Shown: piece after piece, positions 32,862-43,189 of the stretch
Numbering within the stretch: the stretch's first letter is position 1
Layout: each line of letters begins with the position of its first letter
Assembly (NCBI GenBank): GCA_014607495.2
Contig: CP053163.1
Span: 2,708,716 to 2,772,715 of the forward strand
Direction of reading: 5' to 3'
Length of the DNA stretch: 64,000 bases
Source of the DNA: Carposina sasakii
Lineage: Eukaryota > Arthropoda > Insecta > Lepidoptera > Carposinidae
The notes under the pieces: generated by a model
What the model was told of the DNA's origin: nothing
Seen by the model: the letters and a program-made list of their open reading frames with translations, nothing else
The model's database searches: none
Translations under genes and position numbers: made by a program

Positions 32862-33340
32862 TTGGTCAACCGGTCTCCGTTATCAGGTAGCGTGCCCAAA
32901 ATGCTGGCTGCGTTGCCGCGCTGGATTGCTTCTTCTTTGGCCTAAGTAGCAGCCAGCATTCTGGTCACGTGTGGACTCCACGAGCCGCCCGGCCAGGTCC
33001 TTGTAGAATTGGAGCGCCGCTGGTCCCAGGGCCCAGCGTCCCCACGCCAAACGGCGCAAATAAGTAGCCCCTGTCGAGGCTAGAATATTTAGGTACGCCG
33101 TTTGAGGGATTCCGCAGCTTCGGCAGCGCCGCCTGCTTTTTGTGATGCATCAGGAAGGTGGGACGGCGCCAGTGTATCAACGCTTGTAGCGTCCCACACT
33201 AGAGGCCGTCCCATCTTCCATGGAATGAGTGTCATGCCGTCGGGCCTTTTTCCGCCATCGCGCGTTAGGCCGTTTGGCTGTAGCAGCGCGGCGATATTCG
33301 CGGTTCCTAAGGCCCGACGGATGACATCATTAATTGCGCT
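32862..33340 (-). pseudogene. Retroelement C-terminal domain, broken
   Basis: The minus strand reads [16 protein letters not shown]..., then [19 protein letters not shown] and [15 protein letters not shown], then [14 protein letters not shown]. In a shifted frame it continues through LFAPFGVGTLGP, and finally EAIQRGNAASILGTLP. The RPDG...LVWDAT...DT.APSH block is one I recall from C-terminal parts of insect and marine invertebrate reverse-transcriptase proteins; the spaced acidic residues could be nuclease-like, but I cannot show that. At least two stops and one or two frameshifts break it, so it is dead. No RT motif is present. Confidence 0.65.
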
Positions 33341-33689
33341 ATTTAATCAACCTTCGATATATCAAAATGCCCCCGATATGCCAAACGTGACTGTGGGATC
33401 TTCTTTGTGATCCTGCAGGTTTGGCTATGTAGTCAAAGGTAGAGTTACACCAAGTTTCATCAAAATCCGTTGAGTAATTTTTAAGTGAAAGGATTACAAA
33501 CATCCATTCACATTTTTCACGTTTAGGTATACCTACCTAATATCATTCGTAGATCAACTAAAATAAACCTACTTACAAACATTTTCAGGAGCAAGAGCAT
33601 AAACACAACACTCAACAGGTATAAAGTTTCATACGCAACTAACTTAACAAATCTCTCGAAATGTCATTACAATTTTAAATCTAACCAAA
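33341..33689. other. Intergenic with TE-internal debris
   Basis: At 33,440-33,520, CACCAAGTTTCATCAAAATC, CGTTGAGTAATTTTTAAGTG and ACAAACATCCATTCACA match mobile-element debris also at 2,590-2,680. Confidence 0.4.
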
Positions 33690-33840
33690 CACGCCTCTCG
33701 TGCGACAATTCCGACCAATCAGCGATGTCACCGCAACGCCCGCGACACTCTCGACCAATAGCGAGCGTCGTTGTCGCGGCCTTCCAATGACATCGGGGTG
33801 ACATTGCGGTAAGAGGTCAACGCCCTACTGTCACGTGGTT
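33690..33840. promoter_or_regulatory. CpG-rich patch with three CCAAT boxes
   Basis: ACCAATCAGCG (33,715), GACCAATAGCGAG (33,754) and CCAATGACATCGG (33,785) lie within ~75 bp, with CACGTG at about 33,832 and inverted GATGTCACCGCAA / CATCGGGGTGACATTGCGG words. Such spacing of CCAAT boxes is promoter-like. No TATA or exon could be tied to it. Confidence 0.3.
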
Positions 33841-34087
33841 GGGTACAGATTATAATCTCTTTTTATGTACGTACGTGTACTAATTGTATAGGCTGGAAAC
33901 TGTAAACTTAGATATTGTTACTTCTGCGTTGTATTTCACTAGAAATAGTTTCGTCCAAGTATTTAATGGTAGTACCTACCTATCTATATATTTTTATCAT
34001 AGGTACTTAGATACAAAACAATGTTTTATTGAACCTTGTAGGTAGGTAGGTACCTAGCATTTCTGAAAAAATTTAAATGGCTTTTGT
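33841..34087. other. Intergenic sequence
   Basis: Contains TAGGTAGGTAGGTACCTAG at about 34,041-34,059; otherwise nothing. Confidence 0.3.
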
Positions 34088-34214
34088 TTTTTCCAATGGT
34101 CACATATCTAGCCTGTCTGAAAGGTGATGCTGTCTTTCTCAAGACTTCATAGTCTTAACTAGAGACAATCAACTTAATTTATTGTTCAGATAACCTGCGC
34201 GACCATTGAAAAAA
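34088..34214. mobile_element. 127-bp hairpin MITE
   Basis: The ends TTTTTTCCAATGGTCACATA and GCGCGACCATTGAAAAAAT are inverted. Inner arms GATGCTGTCT/AGAGACAATCA and AAGACT/AGTCTT close around TCAT. A truncated relative is at 24,985-25,096. I cannot fix a TSD. Confidence 0.55.
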
Positions 34215-35275
34215 TCGGACATTGAAACCCAAGGAAAACAATCCAGCTATACAAAATTCATCGACATCCAGCGCCATCTGTTATCGAAGCGACGAACTAA
34301 ATAAAGAGTAGTTTTATGTGCTAAAGTTTACATTTAATTTTAGTTGTTGGAACAGGACAATTAATTGGAGATAGTAAAATAAATATTCACACACTACACA
34401 ACATATTAACCTATTACAACCACTGCATTTCCCTCTACCTATTTCGCTTCACAGCAGTAGTAGGTTGAGAATGTGAAGGATCATGTAGGTAGGAGTACCA
34501 ACCTTTTTTTTTATGAAAATAGTCCATTACACATAACCTTGACACTCAAAATCACATGTTTATTTGTTTTTCAAAGATACTATGCAGAGTAGGTAACCAT
34601 AACTAAAAAGTACATAAGCTTTCATACTATAAGGGCACATCTCGAAAATTTTGTGATTTCGACTTTTTGTAATATATTGGTACAAAATCAATACGCAAAA
34701 GTAGGTAAAATATAGAGTTATTTGAGTATCCGTTATCCTGCAATATCTGTATATCCGACGGATATATCGGATACGTGTCGGCGGAGGCTCCATACTTCCG
34801 TTTCCGGTGGCCGTTACTACTTCCGGCTCCGGTGTTTGCGTGTTTTGCAAAGATAAATATGAAATAAGTATTTGTTTTTTTTTTATGTTGGTACCTATTT
34901 TTGGTATTTTTAAGAGTGCGTTCAGAAGTGGTACGGTCCCGTCCCACTTAGCGGTTTACTTAAAATAATCTTGTTAGAAATATTTAAAAACGTAGTTCCT
35001 ATAAGAATTTCTGTGCCTTGATTCATATAAGAAAAGCATCAAAATAGCTAACGTAATTTAAGTAGGGATAGATAGGTTTCCTAATTAATTCCTAGGACCT
35101 AGGAGTCTAATTAATCCACTTACTAGCATACCTAGCAGGTATAATTTGTATGGCTCTGCCTACTTATGTTATTGTTCAAAATACGTGAGAACAGCTGAAA
35201 GATTTTGAATGAAATTTGCTAGGTATGAAGGTATTGCGATCGATACTTATACGTGGGAAAGATTTTATTTCTGTA
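34215..35275. other. Intergenic with two decayed fragments
   Basis: 34,378-34,412 (AAATAAATATTCACACACTA) resembles the reversed SINE tail. 34,520-34,660 carries decayed arms of the palindromic MITE (AAAATCACATGTTTATTTG ... TTTTGTGATTTCGAC). No gene. Confidence 0.4.
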
Positions 35276-35595
35276 CTAGTGGACGCTTGCGACTCCTTCC
35301 GCGTGGACTACAGAAAAAAACAATATGTGGAAATTACAATCGGGATAAAAAGTAGCCTATATGTTAAATGGGACCTCACAATATATTCCTGAAAACTGCA
35401 TTGAAATCGGTTCAGCCGTTTCTGAGATTAGCGTGCACAAACGCACAAATAAACAGACAAACCGACAAACAGACAAAAATCATTATTTTGGGTAGGCACC
35501 TACTATTGCGTTGATAAAGGTCTCCTATAATATTTTTTCTCATATACCTTCAATGTACAGACAGCGATCCATTACATTTTTATTATATGTATAGA
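35276..35595 (-). mobile_element. Non-autonomous Helitron
   Basis: 320-bp family member. The minus strand runs TCTATACATATAATAAAAAT ... GTCGCAAGCGTCCACTAG, with T next to CTAG and A next to TC on the other side. The interior matches 4,678 and 29,137. Confidence 0.82.
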
Positions 35596-35601
35596 TTAAA
35601 T

Positions 35602-35632
35602 TCTATCTATCTTTCTATCTATCTATCTATTA
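35602..35632 (+). repeat. (CTAT)n microsatellite
   Basis: Tandem CTAT with one TTCT interruption, directly after the Helitron 5' end. Confidence 0.8.
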
Positions 35633-36718
35633 GGTAATCTATACATATACCTTATAGGTGGGTTCAGATTTATTATATTTTTAAAACAGATAAAGTTAGT
35701 AATTACAGCCAGTTACTAAACTCATTATTAGAAAAATCTCGCTAAAAAAACAAATAATGGTAAATATCTCAGGCATAAGAAGCTAACTCCAAAAAAATAG
35801 ACTTTGTCAAAACTTTCAAAAATGTGCAAAAAAGTCACGCCTTGTAACGCCATCTGGCGCAAAATTGCCGCACCATGAGTCAGCATTCGAGTCCCGCTAG
35901 GGGCGTTACGATCAATATGTTTGATATTACTCTGTGCTTGTCTTTTTTTATTTTTTTTTTAATAATAAGTTACACTGGCCGTTTCCCAGTTACCATCAAT
36001 AAAGTTTTGGTTTGAATTAAATACCTAAGTATCTATTTTGTTAGCACTATACTAGGTAACTAGTACCTACTTACTTACCTCTTTTGTGCATAATCATTAG
36101 TTACCTAATTACTTAACTTATCTATACTTAGATAAGTAGGTATACAATTTTTTTTTTGGGATTTTTTTTTATGTCCTTGCGACATTTGATATCCTATATC
36201 CTTATACATAATAGTATCTGCTTGCGTACATTTTGTTAATCCGTATTTATTTTATTTCTGGCTTAGATTGGCATTTGGACCCTTTATCACTCTAAAAAGC
36301 AATTCGATGAATCCCATATAAAAATAATAGAACCGCTAAGGTGATAATTTCCTTGTCAGATGCTCCCAAAAGTTATTTCATGCAAAATTAACGTCTCGAC
36401 CCTTTTTTGTCACATTGAGGACAAGCCCTAAAAGCCCTTTATAAGTTTTTTTTATAACAATTGTTAAGCACAAGCTTAAATAACTAAAGATTTGAAAGCT
36501 ATTGGATAAACTTTAAAGTGCAGTTTTGGGTGAAGATTTAAGCGTGTCAAAATCTTTTTTTTTTGTGTAAAAAATTGCAATGTCATAGTTTTGTAGCGGA
36601 ATCAAGGAAATTGAAAAGTTAAATAGTTTTAGATGACGGAGATAAAATGTTTGGCACGGATCCTAGCGGTGTGCTCAAGGCACCTACTTAATCATATTGT
36701 AGTGTGAAGCTTTCTTAA
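35633..36718. other. Intergenic sequence
   Basis: AT-rich. Poly-T runs at about 35,946-35,960 and 36,150-36,170; nothing else recognised. Confidence 0.3.
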
Positions 36719-36845
36719 CAATTTTTTATACACAAAACAATAAGTGCAGTAAACAAACACATAGAATTTACACACAACAGTAGGTGATTCGCGTAAAGGC
36801 GTGCTTATCTATCTAAGAGACTTCAAAAGGTAATAGAACAAGAAC
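36719..36845 (+). repeat. Dispersed repeat shared with 52,617
   Basis: The order TATACACAAAACAATAAG, ACAAACACATAGAATTTACAC, AAAGGCGTGCTTATCTATCT and AAGAGACTTC matches 52,617-52,760. Class unknown. Confidence 0.5.
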
Positions 36846-37389
36846 TCTAAAAGTAGGGTTGTTTTCATAGTGTAAGCAGGATGTCACTCTACATTGCCTA
36901 TTGAATTGTTATAGATAGATGTAGCAATCTTATAGAACGCTGTACTTAATCAAAATAGTATTGTAGGATAACTTGAACAGGATACAAACCTCACCTATAC
37001 ATCCATAGATAGCGCCCTCATCATGAAGCACTGACCCAAGCATTCAATAAAATATTCACAATATAGTTTTTTATCAATTAACATATCCCCAAGCCCATCA
37101 TTAAGCCTACATCCTACCTGTCCTCATATGCTTTTCAAAAGCACCGCCTCATCAAGAAGCGTGATGGTACAGAATATAACTTTTTGTGACAACCAGCACT
37201 ATTGTCGCTGTACATCACTATTGTGTCATATCGAGAGGGATTGGTTATGGAACCATCATTAATATGGACTAGTGGAGTCTACCATAATTAATTTAGAAAT
37301 GAGGGAAGTGTGAGAGAAATATGATCTGCCGCAGGAAAATTCACGTACAAAAATGAGGGTTTTATTTTGTACCTATCATGCTAGTTTAA
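36846..37389. other. Intergenic sequence
   Basis: Nothing recognised. Confidence 0.3.
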
Positions 37390-37545
37390 AATCAGGTCAA
37401 GAGTACCCTAAACCGACGAGCGTGCATGAAGAATAGATGAAGCGAAAGAGGTGTGTAAGGATCGTAGCAAATGGAAATCCGTGATCTCTGCCTACCCCCT
37501 CCGGGAAAGAGGCGTGATTTTTATGTATCTACTTTAAAACCTTGT
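37390..37545 (+). pseudogene. LINE 3' end, decayed
   Basis: + strand remnants VKSTLNRRACMKN, then after a frame change a DRSKWKSVISAYP-like stretch match the C-terminal tail at 8,960-9,262. It then runs into GCCTACCCCCTCCGGGAAAG and AGGCGTGATTTTTATGTA. That final tail is shared with the ~250-bp short family at 7,297, 59,634 and 62,216. Confidence 0.65.
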
Positions 37546-37660
37546 TCAATATATTGCTTAAATTCCGGTCTCATTTTCTAGATTCTAATCATTGTTCTAT
37601 CTTTTCAATACATGTATTGTTGGTGTGTTATTTTAAAAATAAAAAATAAATCAATCGATG

Positions 37661-37873
37661 CTTTGCCGAGATTTGGCTAGTGTATAGCTATCGGGATGAA
37701 AAATAACGTTGCCAATATGTAATTTAGAAAAGAGATGGTAAAATTCGTCATCCGAGTAATTGACCCGGTAGCTCAGTGGTTAGAGCGCTAGCACGGTATG
37801 CAGAGGTCGTGGGTTCGATTCCCACTCGGTTAAGGATTTTTTTTCCATTTCTTTATTAATAATTTTATAATGC
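37661..37873 (+). mobile_element. tRNA-module retroposon, copy 2 (5'-truncated)
   Basis: Starts within the body (GCTTTGCCGAGATTTGGC) and continues through ATCCGAGTAATTGACCCGGT. The tRNA-like unit is at 37,767-37,840 (A box TAGCTCAGTGG, B box GGTTCGATTCC), followed by the tail TTTCTTTATTAATAATTTT. Its anticodon loop has lost two bases relative to 10,966. Confidence 0.78.
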
Positions 37874-38039
37874 TTATAAGGTAAAGTCTCTTCTTATGCC
37901 TCAAATGAAATAAATAGGTACTTAACTAACCTACTCGGAACTAATCCACTCGGAGAGAATTAGTGAATAGCGATTATACAAATAAGTATTATACATACTC
38001 TTTATATGTTCATGACTATACTATATACCTATTAACTAT
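37874..38039. other. Short unique gap
   Basis: Nothing recognised. Confidence 0.3.
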
Positions 38040-38450
38040 TTTAATAATAAAGGAATATTCCGGGATTCGAACCCAGGACCAGTGTTGCCAGATCGTACAT
38101 TGCGAAATTATCTCATATTAGTTGCAAAATTATCGTGTTTTTATCGCATTAGAGATATATGGACAAGGTATGAAATGTACACCCCTCCGCTCACGAGTTA
38201 AAGAAGTTAGAATTTACACCGAATCAAAGTTAGTGGATTTTAGAGGTATATTTCAAAATTCTTGGGGGTAAAATTGGATGTTTACAAAATTATCGTAGAT
38301 TTGACAGAAATATCGTAGAATTTGAATGAATTATCGTGCGATACCTAATTTTAATTTTTATGGCATGGCACTCAAAATTATCGTGGATCTAGCAACGCTG
38401 CGCAGGATAACGTGACCATCTCTCAACCAACTACGCCATTCGGTGGTCAA
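38040..38450 (-). mobile_element. tRNA-derived sequence split by a MITE
   Basis: On the minus strand CCACCGAATGGCGTAGTTGG, TTGAGAGATGGTCACGTT (A-box side) is separated from GTCCTGGGTTCGAATCCCGG (B-box side) by the 38,080-38,400 MITE. Joined, they read as a tRNA-like SINE head. The body beyond is short and unclear. Confidence 0.65.
38080..38400. mobile_element. hAT-like MITE with AATTATCGTRG motifs
   Basis: TIRs CAGTGTTGCCAGATC / inverse of CAGCGTTGCTAGATC (13 of 15). Flanks CCCAGGAC and CGCAGGAT form an imperfect 8-bp duplication (6 of 8). AATTATCGT or close variants recur about seven times, toward both ends. It is 321 bp and non-coding. Confidence 0.75.
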
Positions 38451-38699
38451 AAGACGCGTTAAAAATCATGACCGCCTCATAGCCATCGTATCACAGCAAC
38501 ATAACCTCGTCAAAGAGCACCGCCACTCATCAGATAGGATGATGGTACACAACGCGAGTTTTTGTGACAACATGACACAGGGAAGCGTTGTGTCCCTTTT
38601 GTGTTGTGTCGCAATTATCACAAGTGGCTGGGAGGCGTTTGTGGTATTTGGTTTAGGGTACCGCGGGAAACTAGCTAAACATTGTGAATAGGAAATGGT

Positions 38700-38825
38700 T
38701 TGATTTTGATTGATTAATTTACGTAATACATCAGCTGCATCTCCTCCGTGCATATCGTAGGAGTCGACTGGGGAATTTAGGGATGTTCTTTCAGGGGTTG
38801 AGCTGGGAACTTGTCACTGATAAGT
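38700..38825 (-). repeat. Dispersed GTCGACTC-family repeat, reverse
   Basis: ACATCAGCTGCATCTCCTCC, then TCGTAGGAGTCGACTGGGGA and GAGCTGGGAACTTGTCA are the inverse of the 50,935 copy. Confidence 0.65.
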
Positions 38826-39080
38826 TTTTATTTAGTTTCGCCTGTCCCGTTGTCTGTCTGTAACCAAATCTTACAAGTCAAAGATCCACTTCCTGGTTTC
38901 CGATTGAGCCGAAATTTTGCATGCATGTGTAAATCGGATGACAATGCAATATTATTATGACATAGAGCTGATCTGATGATGGAGGAAGGTGGAAATAGGA
39001 ATTCCGTAATTAAACGACGCAACCCTATCGAGTTTGGGCTCATTTCACTGATCAACAGTTCATTTTATTAACAAAGTCCA

Positions 39081-39664
39081 CTAGGCCCGCGACTCCGTTC
39101 GCGTGGGCTGCAGAAAAAATCCAAAAGTCGAAATTATCCGGGACAAAAACATTATCCCAGGATAAAAGTAGCCTATATGCTAAGTGGGACCTGTAGCAAT
39201 ACATTCCTGAAAACTGCATGGAAATCGGTCCAGCCGTTTCTGAGATTAGCGTGCACAAACATAGCTCCGTTACAATTTTATTATACAGGATGTTTTTTTG
39301 TGGCCACCTTTAACGAAGGGTACGTACTCTATACATGAAATAAAGTAAGTTTATGCCAAAAAAAATTCTGGGTTTTTTTTTTAATTTTTTAAATTCCTTG
39401 ATCGTGCGAAATTTATAGTGTCTAGTGTTTATGTTAGTTTTTTTATAGACAGATATTAATTATTTTTCGTGAAAAAATCCTGCTACGCGCGTCTATATGC
39501 ATTTATGCAGAAAAACGCAGTCTATTTACTCAACTTTGGACCCTAATATTTTGGAAACCAGACACTTCCCAGGTATGCTTCCATGGAGAAAAATGATCGT
39601 GATGATGAGGAGATTCCGTAGTTTTCGGGAACGTTGACGACCAAAAATCATCCTGTATGTATAG
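39081..39664 (-). mobile_element. Helitron with nested MITE
   Basis: The left part 39,081-39,295 (CTAGGCCCGCGACTCC ... TTACAATTTTATTATA) and the right part TATGTATAGA at 39,655-39,664 form one copy of the 4,678 Helitron family. The MITE at 39,296-39,655 inserted at a TA close to the Helitron's 5' end. A few bases are missing next to CTAG. Confidence 0.8.
39296..39655 (+). mobile_element. Non-palindromic Tc1/mariner-like MITE
   Basis: Ends CAGGATGTTTTTTTGTGGCC and GACCAAAAATCATCCTG, flanked by TA. The interior has GCGCGTCTATATG and CTTCCATGGAGAAAAATGAT. It is 360 bp, and its reverse copy is at 59,248-59,625. Confidence 0.82.
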
Positions 39665-39869
39665 ATAATAAAAGCTTATTTAAAAAGTTTTTATAAATTT
39701 TTGTAAACATGTGACCCTGCTGTAGTAAACGTGGCTGTAGGATGTCCTCTGCGATTCTGCAGTTCTGGTTACGATTAAGCCGTGTGTATATTATGTTTGT
39801 ATGATTAATTAACTAAATAGGTAAGCTTAGTTTAACTTAATACATAAAAATACTACGCTATTTTTATAA
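39665..39869. other. Short gap with diverged small repeat
   Basis: 39,714-39,800 (CTGCTGTAGTAAACGTGGCT ... GCAGTTCTGG) resembles 14,905-15,010. Confidence 0.35.
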
Positions 39870-40233
39870 TAGGTGCAGCCATACATACCTCTAAAACACA
39901 TTTCTGTGTTGTTATGGGGGACTTCAATGCGAAACTGGGCAAGCGGGGTGAGAATGAGTTGAAAGTGGGACAATTTGGATGCGGCGACAGGAACCCCAGG
40001 GGCCAGAGGCTGGCCGATTTTCTAGAGATGGAGGGACTCTTTATGATGAACTCCTTCTTCAAGAAGCCGCCTCATAGGAAATGGAGCTGGCTCCATCCCA
40101 ACAAGCACACGAGGAACGAGATAGACTTCATATTGACCACCGATAGACGGATATTCAATGATGTCTCAGTGATCAACAGGGTAAAAACCGGTAGCGATCA
40201 CCGAATGGTTCGAGGCACATTGAATATTAACCT
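39870..40233 (+). pseudogene. RTE-like LINE: endonuclease domain C-terminal part
   Basis: Reads MGDFNAKLGKRGENELKVGQ, ...FFKKPPHRKWSWLHP, NEIDFILTTDR and SDHRMVRGTLNINL. GDFN, the W-tW.hP stretch, the D-I motif and SDH are signature blocks of the APE-type endonuclease that nicks target DNA for LINE retrotransposition. Only the second half of that domain is present, so the copy is 5'-truncated near 39,870. The frame ends at the piggyBac insertion; the LINE resumes at 41,225. RTE affinity is inferred from the C-terminal tail at 42,416. Confidence 0.85.
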
Positions 40234-40237
40234 TTAA

Positions 40238-41220
40238 GTATGGACGTGGAGTCTCACAGGCTACTTAATGTTTACGTTTTCATAGTTTCACCTATTACCC
40301 CCCGCACCCCGCGATTGAGCGGCTCAGTAGCTTTTGTTTTAGTTGCCAAACTACCAACGAGGGAGGAGGTTGCGTCGTCCAGTGAATATCACGTGAGTAA
40401 TAACCATCAAAAAATTTACTGGAGCCTGTCAGGCTACACGTCCATTGTTGTCATATAATATATTTTATAAGGGCGATTATGTTAGTTTCAGATTTTGTAG
40501 TACAAAATGTCAAAAATAAATAATGCCGGTAATTCTAAATCAAAACGACCATCTACGGGTTCTGTTCAAGGCCATGCGTGAAAAATTTTACGTGTCGCAG
40601 ATCCAACTTTCGAACAAGAAGTGAGTGAGTTGTTAGCTTTGGATCAGTCTGACAATGAAGAGAATATTGGTTACAGAAGGTATCCAGGATCAAGAAACCA
40701 TTCAAGGGTCCAGGAGAGCACGTAGAATCTGTCCCGCGAAAAAACATAGGATGACTATATATGTTTGTGTTGGGTGCAAGAACCCTGTGTGTCTCCAATG
40801 TTCTAGACCTTTGTGCACTGACTGCCAATAAATCTGCGTTATTAGACTGTTGTAAATTTTTTTTGTATTAGTTACCTGAAGTAGGTGTTTTGTGTTTTTT
40901 GTTCCTTATGCATTATATTTTGAGAAAAAAAGACTTATTTTGTTATAGTAATAAGTTTGGCTGTTTTTAATATCTAAAAATGTTACCTAAGTAAATTTAG
41001 ACTTAAAAGTGCCATAATTTTTTATTTTTAACATATCTATTATTTTTAAAATACAAGTTGATTACATAAGCACGTTATTTTATTGCTAAATCCCTTAACT
41101 TCAATATTCAATCAGTTTTCAAGCAATCTTATATCAGATTCTCAAAAAAAAAGTGTGTGCATATAGGAGCCTGTGAGACTCCACGTCCGCAGTAGTGTTA
41201 AGAAAAAATGACGTCCATAC
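40238..41220 (+). mobile_element. Non-autonomous piggyBac element at TTAA
   Basis: 983 bp with TTAA on both sides (40,234-40,237; 41,221-41,224). TIR GTATGGACGT at both ends. An additional 20-bp repeat GACGTGGAGTCTCACAGGCT overlaps the left TIR but lies ~26 bp inward on the right. Asymmetric internal repeats and TTAA targeting are the piggyBac hallmark. It splits a LINE between its endonuclease and RT parts. Confidence 0.9.
40507..40831 (+). pseudogene. piggyBac transposase remnant
   Basis: ATG at 40,507 opens MSKINNAGNSKSKRPSTGSV, interrupted by TGA at codon 25, then ADPTFEQEVSELLALDQSD, an acidic N-terminal stretch. After an internal deletion and a frame change the sequence ends RRICPAKKHRMTIYVCV, GCKNPVCLQC, RPLCTDCQ-stop. 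This is the cysteine-rich zinc-binding C-terminus of piggyBac transposases (CxxC pairs). The whole catalytic DDD core is absent, so the protein cannot act; the terminal sequences could still be mobilised in trans. Confidence 0.85.
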
Positions 41221-41224
41221 TTAA

Positions 41225-42411
41225 AGGTTAATGTCAAACGGGAGAGATTACGACTAGTGAAGTCTACACTGCGACCCTCATCCGTGCACATTCAGAACCC
41301 CGAGAGCTTTCAACTCGAGCCGACAAACCGCTTTGCTTTCCTATAGGATTGCATGTCAGTGGATGATATAAATAACAGGCTGGTAGAAACTGTCCACACG
41401 GTGGGGTCTAAATTCTTTTGACTTAACTGTAGAAATAGACCCCAGAAACTAACTGATCATACCCTTAACCTCATGGCGGAAAGGCGCGCAATATCTCTGC
41501 AGTCCTCTGATGACGCTGAAGCATATCGGCAGCTCAATAGACGTATCTCCAAGTCTCTGCGACATGACATCCGCAGCTTTAATACTCGCTGCATTAAGGA
41601 GACAATAGAGCGAAATCAAGGCTCCAAAGTGATCGCAAGAGAATTGTCTATTGGGCAGAGCCAGTTGACGAAGCTGAAGACAGAGGACGGCAGTGTAGCG
41701 TCTACCATACCAAAGGTGCTAAGGAAATTGAGAGGTTCTATGGACAGCATATACACATATACCTCGGTCGCTAAACCTGTTAGATTAGGCAAAGACCCAA
41801 GAGCCAAGCTCACCCGACACTATACTAAAGACATCCCGGATATCAGCCTGTACGAGATTAGGACTGCCCTTAAACAACTTGAAAACAACAAAGCGCCGGG
41901 CGACGATGGAATTACATCAGAGCTTCTAAGAGCGGGTGGAACTCCGGCACTGAAGGTCCTCCAGAGGCTCTTCAATTCCGTATTGCTCGAAGGCGTAACG
42001 CCGGAAGCATGGAGCAGAGGTATGGTGGTGCTGTTCTTTAAAAAAGGCGATAAAGCCTTGCTGAAGAACTATAGACCCATCTCGCTTCTGAGCCATGTCT
42101 ACAAGTTGTTTTCAAGGGTAATCACAAATCGTCTTGCTCGCAGGTTTGATGACTTCCAGCCTCCCGAACAAGCCGGTTTCCGAAAAGGGTTTAGTACCAT
42201 AGACCATATCCACACGCTACGGCAGATTATACAAAAAACGGAAGAATATAATCGGCCACTATGCCTAGCGTTCGTGGACTATGAGAAGGCCTTTGATTCG
42301 ATCGAGACATGGGCAGTGCTGCAGTCTCCCCAGCGTTGTCATATTGACCATCGTTTTATCGAAGTGCTGAAGTGTTTATACAGCAACGCCACCATGTCGG
42401 TACGAGTATAG
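41225..42411 (+). pseudogene. RTE-like LINE: reverse transcriptase N-terminal part
   Basis: Continues the LINE after the piggyBac insertion; the first ~250 bp contain stops and frame changes. From 41,473 a 312-residue frame carries NNKAPGDDGITSELLRAGG (~138-156), LKNYRPISLLSHVYKLFSRV (~197-216), FRKGFSTIDHIHTLRQ and the motif A block LAFVDYEKAFDS with catalytic-type Asp at residue 269. The frame stops soon after (ATMSVRV-stop). The rest of the RT, including the FADD/YADD motif, is deleted, joining directly to the C-terminal tail at 42,416. Enzymatically dead. Confidence 0.88.
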
Positions 42412-42415
42412 GAGC

Positions 42416-42770
42416 GGAGCACTGAGCCGAGAGAACTATGCTTGGGATCTCTCGGCGTGATCGAATCAGAAATGAGGAGATCCGCAGACGTACAAAGATC
42501 ACCGACATAGCTCAACGGTCCAGTAAGCTGAAGTGGCAATGGACAGGGCACATAGCTCGAAGAACTGATGGCCGATGGAGTCGGAAAGTTCTAGAGTGGA
42601 TACCACGTATCGGCAAGCGCAGCGTGGGAAGGCCACCCGCGAGGTTGACGGACGACCTGGCCAAGGTCGCGGGCATCGGTTGGATGCAGGCGGCTTCCGA
42701 CCGGTGGGAGTGGAGGTTGTTGGGGGAGGCCTATGTCCAACAGTGGACTTCTCAGGGCTGTAAATGATGA
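42416..42770 (+). pseudogene. RTE-like LINE: C-terminal tail and 3' end
   Basis: From about 42,438 reads MLGISRRDRIRNEEIRRRTK, then LKWQWTGHIARRTDGRW, RSVGRPPARLTDDLAKVAG and LLGEAYVQQWTSQGCK-stop, followed by ATGATGATG-A(n). It is the reading frame seen in reduced form at 2,024, 15,724, 30,620, 43,190, 50,341 and 56,965. Between this and the RT part a deletion removed the palm/thumb segment. This tail is the window's reference for the RTE-derived fragments. Confidence 0.85.
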
Positions 42771-43189
42771 TGAAAAAAAAATGATTTATCCCCTGATGAG
42801 TAGAGCAAAAGTGTGCAAATTATACAACCACTTTGCACCAGTTAGTCTAAGTTCCACGTGGTAGGGGTGAGCCTACAGCCGTGTAAATCCAGTATGCACA
42901 AAATAATTAATAAGTAATTGTAAATCTTGTAGAAAAAATAAATTAACGGAACCTGCACCCAAATTTTATTTACACTTGACCCTACCTTTTCGGTACACTT
43001 AAACTGTCGATCTAGGTACAATCATCATTAACCAGAATTAACCCTATTTTTAATAAACCCATATATTTTTCACATCATAGTGTATTTACAGAGGTGTATC
43101 TGTGAGTTACCGTTGTAAGTAGATATACCTATAGAGTTCTGACAAAGATATGTGAGCAAAAATTTTATTTAAAAGAAAATAATATTTCG
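42771..43189. other. Intergenic sequence
   Basis: Nothing recognised. Confidence 0.3.

Noticed and set aside
39870..42770. Intact LINE
   Set aside because: 5'-truncated, split by piggyBac, with stops after the insertion and the RT active-site segment deleted.
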